A DNA stretch of 64,000 bases, taken from contig CM040120.1 of NCBI GenBank assembly GCA_022559845.1, positions 162,298,334-162,362,333 of the forward strand, read 5' to 3'. Both the position numbers and the translations under genes were made by a program. This document shows, in pieces, positions 56,507-64,000 of this stretch; the stretch's first letter is position 1, and every line of letters starts with the position of its first letter. The notes beneath the pieces are model-generated. The model saw nothing but the letters and a program-made list of their open reading frames with translations, was not told where the DNA came from and did no database searches. Origin of the DNA: Amorphophallus konjac (lineage: Eukaryota > Streptophyta > Magnoliopsida > Alismatales > Araceae).

Positions 56507-59024
56507 TATTAGGGTGCTAGGTCCGGATACAGAGGGGGGGTGAATGTATCCCTCTATGAATAATGGCCAAATAAAACCTTGGATGCTAGAGATAGACACA
56601 TAATAGAACTAATTCGATTCAACTCAAATACAAACACTTGGAGGGCACCTATTCAAGCATCTAGCGGAAGCAAAGCAAACAATCAAACCACTGCACAATA
56701 GACTTTTTAGGTGGTTCGGTCCTCCAGACCTACATCCACCCCTCACTCCCAACCGGAGTGAGGCTTCACTAGTAAATGCTAGAACCAAGCAGACTCAATC
56801 TGCAAACAGTTGCTGCCACACAGCTTGACCAGGGGAACAGCCTCCCCTCTTCCTCCCAACCGGAGGGACACCCAAGTGACTCCCAGCCACTTGAAACTAG
56901 AGGTCAAAGACCTCTCTTCCTCCAGACCAGGAGGGACCCCTGGACTTGCAACCCACAAGCCCAGAACCGGAGACAAGTCTCCCTTCTCCTGAATCCACAG
57001 GAGGAACCCGACCTCAGTCCAGAGGATCGGAAGTACAAAGGTAATCAGAAAAATAAAGGAAAATAATAAACGAAAATAACACAGCAATCAGAAAGCTGTA
57101 AAAGATGAAAACACAGATGTGGCTCTCAACGGAGCTGACTGGCCTGGATCTGATCCATGGTCTAGTAAGAACTAGTCTTCAGATGAAGCTTCTTCTTTCT
57201 CTTCCTTTTTCTTCTCTACTTCCCTCACTCACTCGCGAGCTCTCTTTCTTTCTCTTTTTACTTCTACTGTTTCTCTCACTCTGCCACTCTTCTTTTTCTT
57301 CTTCTTCTCTTCTCACTGGATCGAATACTCTCTGCTGCTCTCAGACTCGATGTATAGACTTTGCTCCTTTTCTATCGATCCACCTTCTTTAGTGGAAGAA
57401 GGCTCATATATATAGCAGCAGCAGCAGCAGCTCCTGGGCGCGTGGCTTCCACGTTTTCTCGCCCAAGGAATTCGCTAGAACCTAGGCAGCTTCATCCACG
57501 TGTCAGCATCTGCATACCTCGTCCTCCTGGGATCACGAGCCAGGTCATCAATCTCGGTAAGAATCCCTATCAGACATAGCATCGGATAAGTCATCAGTTT
57601 AAGTCTGAACACCCTGTTCAGACTCTGTGAATGCAAAGCATTGTATAGACTTCAGAGATCAATATAGCAAGTGTGTACAGAGTGAGGGAGTGTATAGACT
57701 TAGAATATTAAGACCAGTGTATAGACTTTAATGACTCATGCAACCGGACACGTGACAAAACAGTGAGCAGTGAAACGACTCGAGTAACTACAGTAAATGA
57801 CACGAAAACACAAGAGCAAAGATAAAAAGGATGACTCGAGATGATCAACTAAATACTTGAAGGAACGACACGAGATACACAAGATTACTACAGTGTGAAA
57901 TAAAGAGAGAATGACACGAGGTCAGATGAAAACAGCACGAGGTAAAAAGAGAACGACACGAGATACACAATAATAAAGCCAACACTACAAAGAGAACGAC
58001 ACGAAGTATCACTGTAACAAAACAAACACTACGAAGAGAACGACACTAGATACACACTAATAAAGCTAACACTACAAAGAGAACGACACGAAGTCAGATG
58101 AGAACAGCACGAGGTGAGAAGGAAATAATACGGAGTAAAAACGGTAGAAAAACACGTGATCAGAGGAAACATGGACGAAGATAGAAAGAAGCAACACGAA
58201 GACATAAAAAGAACACTAAGACACAAACACAGAAACAACACGAAGATATAAAATACAGAAATAACATGACGACACGACAAGAGACGGTCAATCGAGACGC
58301 AGACTCTGTACAGACTTAAGCTAAAACAAGACAGTCGATGTACATACTTCTAAGTGCTGATGAACTATGTATAGACTTGGCTTGAGATGCTGCATGAGAC
58401 GGTGCAGGATGTATAGACTTTACAGTTAAAGCACATGCCACTGTATATACTTGCATGAGACAGTCAGTGAGACGCTCAGCAATGTATAGACTTGAAAGAA
58501 CTCCAATCGATGTATAGACTCTGAAATGCTTGAAGAGGATGTACATACATCACGAGATGCTGCATGCCAATGTATAGACTACATGAAGAAACACACGATG
58601 CAATGTGTGGACTTGGTGACACATGCAGACATATGAGTGTTCAATCTATGTCAGCAAGCTACACTGTGTGTAGACTTAGAAGTGCCTGCAGCTGTGCAAT
58701 GTGCAACCAGTGTATGGACTTGTTGTGCCTACACAGGGCGTTGTACACACTTGCTGCCTGATGCAAATGTGCAGACTCTATAAATGCATATGAGTGCTTT
58801 ATGCAGTAGATAATTAGTCTGAACATATGAAAGACTGAATGAACATTTGAATGACAGACTGAATATAAGAATGACTGAGTTATGATCTGATAAAATGACT
58901 GAATATAGAATGACTGAATAAAACCATGATGATTCACAGTGATTAACTCACATTGAAACCAATCATCACAAACCCCTAAAGTCAATCATCAAAACCACAA
59001 GCCACAGGGGCCAGGGGCATAACA
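56507..59024 (-). repeat. Left (3') LTR of copia E
   Basis: It ends GGGGCATAACA. The TATATATA box is near 57408 with pyrimidine-rich + sequence to its left (57185-57330). About sixteen TGTATAGACTT-like motifs (57640-58775) and about a dozen ACGACACGAG motifs (57770-58260) occupy the place of the TGCACCGACYTT array in D. Confidence 0.85.
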
Positions 59025-59038
59025 ATCTCCCCCTTTTT
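59025..59038 (-). other. Polypurine tract of copia E
   Basis: ATCTCCCCCTTTTT on +, identical to that of D. Extra copies lie near 59122, 59216, 59290, 59337, 60599 and 60727. Confidence 0.87.
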
Positions 59039-61282
59039 GATGATGGCAACAATACACAGTGAGTCATTCTGATGATGTAAGACATTCTTATGAAAGTCAT
59101 TCTGATGACTCAAACTATTCTCCCCCTTTGACTTCATCAAAAAGAAAATAGTTTGAGAAGTGAAAGCAACCCAGCATGCAATGTTTTGAATAAAATTCTT
59201 CCCCTTTGGCAAAAATCTCCCCCTTTGATATAATCAAAATTAATGCAGATGCAGAAGCCCCTAAAAATATGAATGCAAGAACACAATTCTCCCCCTTTAA
59301 GAGTTTCTATGCAGCATTATGCATATGACATGGAAGCTCCCCCTCAATAGGTGGAATCTTATGAGATGGATAACAAGGAGAGGTTCAGGTCAATGAATCA
59401 ATGATATTGAGCAGAAGAGTTTCAAGTAGCAGATTTTCAAAGAAATATCAATTTCATAAATCCAAAACATAAGTTTTCAAAGTCTTCCATTATAAGGGCT
59501 TATGAATGAGCTTTATTGAACAGCATGATTTAAACATGATGTATGCAGAGTTTATCAATAAAATTCTGTATTGATATCTAAAACCATGGTTTAATAAAAA
59601 TGAACCAAGCCTTCATATTTATCTTGATTAATCTCCCTTTCTCTTACACAATCAAATCTATTGACTTCTTTCAGAATTACATGCAGTAGTATTGAAATCA
59701 AGCAATTATGAAGTCATATGATTTTGTCTAGGGTTGTAGCAATTTGATTTTAGCATCAATATTCAGATATTTCAATTTGTTCAACAATTTTCTTGCTACA
59801 AATTTTACGAGCACTCTAGTTCAGTGCACACATTGCAACTAGAGGATATACCTTGATCAGAGGCCAATATCCCTAAGCCCTTAGTGTGACTAACTGTCAT
59901 GCTTTATGTGAACAGAGTTAGCATTTACACATCATGACACACTACAAATCATTTTAATGAGTGAGTTGTATTTCTCAGTGTGCATGCCATAGCTCTGCCT
60001 ATTTCAATGAATTTTATGTAGAGTTAACTAAGGCACCTCATGACACAATCCTTTGGACTTGTGTTTCTCAGTGACCAAAGTCATTGCTCTGACAGATGTA
60101 ACCCTTTAGACATTTCAGAGACATTCATTTGCTTCAGATCAATAATAGTTTCATGTACTTAACCAATTAAAGTCATGTATTCAAAAGTACAGATTTCAGA
60201 AATTTTTCACAAGACACAGCATGAAACAAATGGTTAAGGTTTATTAAACATGCTTCAGATATTTTTTAAGAGATTTTAAAGTCAAACTCCATGAACATTA
60301 AAGTTAAACCACATGAGTTATTTCAGACATTCATAAAACTGTATAATAGAAGATTTTTAGTTCAAATATTTCAGATTTATGATCGAGATAGCCCATTGAA
60401 ATTTTCATGAAGGACTGATGGAATTCTGAACCCAAATGATACCAATTGATAGGAGAAATACCAATTGTTAAGAGAGAGATTATGAAGCTCAAAGTTTTCA
60501 GAATATGATTAAGGTTTGTCAACAAAATCAGTAAGAGAGGATATGCAATGAGTTCTGACACATGTATGCATTTGACAACCTATATGCAATGCAATGACTC
60601 CCCCTCACAATATGCATTTAAACTCTCTTTTTGGCATTTTCAATATAAGGAGATGCAATGCACTATATGTATGCAGGGACATGCAAAGACTCAACATTGA
60701 ATGCTATGCAAGGATATGCAACTAACTCCCCCTGAAAACATGCCATGTTTGCACTGAAAACTGAGCATATGATACCAAATGATTCATGCACATTCAGACT
60801 GCCCTATCAAGCAAAATGACCCACGGTACTAGGCGGAGCACTTGGTCTAAACGACCAGCTCTCACATAGTAAGGACCTCCGGACAGATTTCCCTGCCTTT
60901 TGGTAGCTTACTATTTGATATACCATAGAGGTCATGAATAACAAGGTAAAATCAATAGTCCTATATGCAATTCAGGTTTTCAATGAATTATGCAACATAC
61001 AGTTTTCAAACAGCATTCAAATGTAGTTCAGGTTTTTTTCAATGTACTATACATGCAAATCACATATATGCACTTCAGATGAGTAGAGTTCAGAGGCATC
61101 AATTCAGACAATGCAGATGCAGAATGATTATGCAAAAACAGATTTACCTTGCTATGCATTAAAACTAAAAATAAGAAGAGCATGAAGTTTACCTGAAAAG
61201 TTCAGTATGGGGTTTTCTTCTTGAGTGCCTTGGATCATTACCCCCTTTTATTCCAGTCCCAAGGCACACTTGCATAGCAATG
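59039..61282 (-). other. Non-coding 3' domain of copia E
   Basis: Collinear with 20978-23679 of D. It holds the long inverted repeat (arms 59443-59607 and 60231-60390), the CATGACACA...CAGTG duplication (59935-60095) and the conserved hairpin (60825-60880). No pol is seen. Confidence 0.75.
60825..60880 (-). other. Conserved hairpin (copy in E)
   Basis: On -, CTATGTGA is followed by GAGC-TGGTC-GTTTA-GACCA-AGT-GCTC and then CGCCTAGTACC. The GAGC/GCTC stem replaces GAGG/CCTC of D. Confidence 0.7.
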
Positions 61283-61927
61283 TTATTTTGCACATATAGG
61301 CACCCAAGAAGTATTGGGTCTTGACATGACAGTATTACTCCTAGTAGGTTTTCTCAACAATTTTCGTGCATGAAGTTCATCAGATTTCATCAAATAGCAA
61401 TTATACATTGAGTGACCAATTTGTCCACAGCAATGGCATGAATTAGTAGATTTCAAATTCCTCTTATGCACATTTCTGTTGTCATGAAGTTCATTGGCGC
61501 AGAGAGAGTTCTGTTTACTATAATGATAGTAAGATGCACCAGATTTCGGATTTAATCTGTGCACATTCTTGTTAGCATGAAATCCATGTGTATATGCATG
61601 AGATTTTCTGTTAACAGAATAAGAATTCTGTTTACCAAAACCAGTTTGGTTTTGATATCCTGCCAGCCAACAGGTTACAGCCCTGTGGCCTGGCTTCCCA
61701 CAGTGATAGCATACAGGAGACTTTCCAATGGCAGGTTTAGAATTTACTTTTCTACCCTGAGCATGCCAACAGTGGGCTGCTATGTGGCCCATCTTGCCAC
61801 AGTGAAAGCATGAATTAGAACTTTTCTTACCAGCATTCAGCCAGCATTCAAATCTCTTATGACCCAATTTTCCACAATTAAAGCATGTTGATGAGGGCAT
61901 CACACCACATACCCTCTGGCTTGGCAC
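61283..61927 (-). pseudogene. C-terminal gag of copia E with four intact zinc knuckles
   Basis: A 214-codon open frame on -. It has CCHC knuckles CFNCGKLGHKRFEC, CFHCGKMGHIAAHC and CYHCGKPGHRAVTC, then a degenerate one (YYHYSKQN), then CHCCGQIGHSMYNC. Basic, Asn/His-rich linkers separate them. It ends TSWVPICAK, the usual lead-in to pol, which is absent. The N-terminal gag domain and coiled coil are missing because E is cut here. The order of knuckles parallels D, so the multiplication predates their split. Confidence 0.85.
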
Positions 61928-62228
61928 TTCTCTCCCTCCCGGAGGCAGCTAGGGAGCAGCCCTTCTTCAGACGGAACATTGGTGCTTATCATCCTATTAC
62001 ATTTTCCTATTTTCTTGAGTCATTTTGATGTATTTGCCTATGTTTTGAGTCATGTTACTAGGTTATCATGTTATTTACTTATGTTTGTATGTAGGCTAGT
62101 GGGCTAATGGGGCTAGTAGGTCTTATTGGGCCATTTCTTTGGTCTGGCCCATGGGCGCCCCTCTCCCCACCCCTTGGTCTTCCGTCATTTGTCCATTTCA
62201 TGAGGACTTTTTGTAAATTGGGTTTTTC

Positions 62229-62237
62229 TATATATAG
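62229..62237 (+). promoter_or_regulatory. TATA box in the terminal unassigned element
   Basis: TATATATAG is followed about 60 bp later by the pyrimidine-rich tract, the spacing expected of an LTR promoter. Confidence 0.5.
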
Positions 62238-62996
62238 GACCCCAAACCCCCTCTTTTGAAGTAATGAAGTATTACAGAATTTGCCACAGCATTTGTGCAC
62301 CTCTCCTTCTCTCTCTAGCTATCTCTCTCTCTCCTATTCTCTCTCTCTCTAAAGGGGGCGGCCCCCTCTCTCTCTCCTCCCCCTCTCTCTCCCAAATTCG
62401 CACCATCCTCTCTCTCTTCACCTTGCCACCTCACCTTGCCACATCACCCACCCTTTCACCTCCCAAGGCCACATTAACTCTCCCATTTAATCCCTCCCTC
62501 TTCCAAGGCACCCCTTGGCATTCCCCATACACCCCCTCACTTCCCCAAGCACCCCCTTCACCCCTCCCAAGCTAAAATTCGAATTTTCCTCCCTTTGGGG
62601 ACTGTACCCATTCATTCCCAGCCCCTTCACCTCCCTAGGTCGCAGCCCCCCAACCCCCCTTCCCATTGTTCTTCCTTTGGCCTACCAAGTTCTTCCACCC
62701 CTCTCCCCCCTTTGATCAGTCTGCAGGTGGCAGAGGAAGGGTCATCTTGCAGAAGCTGTCACGGAGTCATACGGAGACCTCTGAAGACGTACCATACATT
62801 GCTGGAAAGGTCGACCAGTTGACTTCGCAGGCGAGGTGACCTCATCTCATTCCGAGTTCGAGGCTGCCTGGGAGAGCCATTCTCCCCCGACTGCGCTGGA
62901 CTTCCCCTGTCAAGTTCCTGAACCTGATTTGAAGCTGTACCACGACAAACGGCGGAGGATTCAGACTGAGAGTTCTTCAACAAAGTTCCTCCACGT

Positions 62997-63748
62997 CCTA
63001 TCCTCTTCCAGGATCAGGAAGCGGAATCACGATCGGCATCCGGAGGCTAGAGTTCTCGCTCTTCTTCCTCGACTAGACGGGTCTGCCTCCCACAACCTGT
63101 AGCGACCAGCTACCACTCATCGGCGTCCCCCAGTCCGCCCCGACATCAGACGGCTTCCTCACCAGTTTTCCTGCAAAGAGGGTTCCTCCACGGTTCCAAC
63201 AATTTCGACGGTTCGAGATTTGGTGTCCAGGAGCGGCCGGGACAACTCCTGCAAGTCACTGTTCATGTCAGGTAGCTGTTGCGGCCAGAAGCTGCCACCT
63301 TGTTCGAAGCTTTACCCGGACCAGCCACTAGAAGATTCAAGCCACGAGTTCTTCTACGAATATCTTCCTCCACCTGTCCTCTTTTGGGATCAAGAAGCGG
63401 AAGTGCGTTCAACATCCGGAGGTCAGAGCTTTCGTTTTTCTTCCTCCACTGGACGGGTCTGCCTCCCACAACGACCAGCTGCCACTCATCGGCGTCCCCC
63501 AGTCCACCCCGACATCAAACGGCTGCCCTGTCAGTTTTGCTGCAGAGAGGACTCGCTCACGGTTCCAGAAACTCCAGTAGCTCGTGATTTGGAGTTCAGA
63601 AGCCATCGGGGCGATCTCTGCATCATGCTGTCAGAAACAGGGAGCTGTCGCACCCAGATTCTGCCTCCCCGATCAAACCCCACCCCGGACCAGCAACTGC
63701 AGCAGAAGAAATCAAGGAAATTCAGGGACATCCGCGTGCCAGATACGA
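62997..63748. repeat. 376-bp imperfect tandem duplication
   Basis: Unit 1 starts CCTATCCTCTTCC at 62997 and unit 2 starts CCTGTCCTCTTTT at 63373. The best-kept part is CCACTCATCGGCGTCCCCCA. Divergence is appreciable, so the duplication is not recent. Confidence 0.82.
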
Positions 63749-64000
63749 GGAATTCCACGCTGGTCTCGCCTCCGGCGAAATTCAGGAACGCGATCTACAG
63801 TCCAGGAATCATCGGGTAGTCAGCCGTCGCTGGTTGCAAGTGGGAACATCCTCGGCGTCCAACCTACCTTTCCCCGACGGTTCTCCCTTCCCCGCCTGGC
63901 CGGCTTACCGCCCCTCCCTGCGGGAGGTAGTGTTTGATTGTACTTGAATATTTCCCACCCCCGAGATCACCCTCCTGCGCGAGGTGTAGTGATTGTACTT

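Larger units (their letters stand above)
56507..61927 (-). mobile_element. Copia E: Sirevirus-like, related to D, right part lost
   Basis: Left LTR 56507-59024, PPT 59025-59038, non-coding 3' domain, then gag with zinc knuckles to about 61927, where unrelated sequence begins. The first bases are TATTAGGGTGC where D has TGTTGGGGTGC, again TG to TA. GCTCG at 56502-56506 would be the target duplication, but its partner is outside or lost. No pol is seen. Confidence 0.82.
61928..64000 (+). other. Unassigned TE-like sequence with promoter and internal duplication
   Basis: No domain is recognised. It has a CTATATATAGG box at 62228-62238, then a long CT-rich tract (62290-62720), then a GC-rich part. 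The frames over 62836-63937 have no known motif. Near-identical TTGATTGTACTTG and TGATTGTACTT strings occur at 63936 and 63990. It may be an LTR or leader running past the window end. Confidence 0.35.

Noticed and set aside
1..64000. tRNA or rRNA genes
   Set aside because: None were recognised. The only tRNA-related matches are the retroelement primer binding sites.

Overview
This window reads as plant intergenic heterochromatin made almost entirely of nested transposable elements. No rRNA, tRNA or clear single-copy host gene was found. An angiosperm is inferred from three things: Sirevirus-like Ty1/copia elements, long gypsy-type LTRs that begin TGTCACGCCC and end GGGTTGCTACA on the + strand, and a plant mobile domain (PMD) gene. 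The species cannot be named. The left half (about 1-34 kb) is AT-rich. About 34-56 kb is clearly richer in GC and CpG.

Left block (1-33,997). A decayed Sirevirus-like copia element 'A' (+) supplies the backbone: integrase (731-1025, 4244-4937), reverse transcriptase and RNase H (4934-5299, 29819-30943), a third ORF after pol (31887-33160), a polypurine tract and the start of its 3' LTR (33799). It is split by long solo LTRs of one family, 'B'. B0 ends at 730, B1 is 1026-4238 and B2 is 5300-29813. B1 and B2 have 5-bp target duplications, and removing them restores A's reading frame across each junction. B2 was itself hit three times: by copia 'C' (5322-12882, +), by another solo LTR B3 (13421-17102) and by copia 'D' (18414-28695, -). 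All three have exact 5-bp target duplications. C and D keep gag but have no pol, so they are non-autonomous.

Middle block (33,998-56,506). Element 'G' has a Tat-like leader and a decayed gag-like gene of the 'putative gypsy-type transposon' kind (34898-40544), split by solo LTR B4 (35723-38802). Next comes a GC-rich stretch (about 41.3-45.2 kb) with three arrays of a GCGCGCCGG motif, one conserved hairpin and a minus-strand TATA box. A five-exon PMD gene (45579-50595) has one stop and one frameshift. It is followed by minisatellites with periods of about 79, 121 and 41 bp, like the 3' tandem arrays of Tat/Ogre retrotransposons. The 41-bp array was split by the LTR B5 (53177-55990).

Right block (56,507-64,000). 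'E' (-) is a relative of D that inserted into the 41-bp array. Its LTR is 56507-59024, followed by a non-coding 3' domain and a gag with several zinc knuckles. E is cut at about 61,927 by an unassigned, pyrimidine-rich, TE-like sequence with a 376-bp tandem duplication.

The most interesting signals are structural and non-coding. One hairpin is shared by three copia elements and a fourth sequence, with compensatory changes. A second hairpin occurs in five B LTRs. D and E share a long inverted repeat of about 0.9 kb. The D and E LTRs carry arrays of a short motif that has changed in parallel, and their Gag proteins have multiplied zinc knuckles. All homology, domain and structure calls were made by eye and were not computed.
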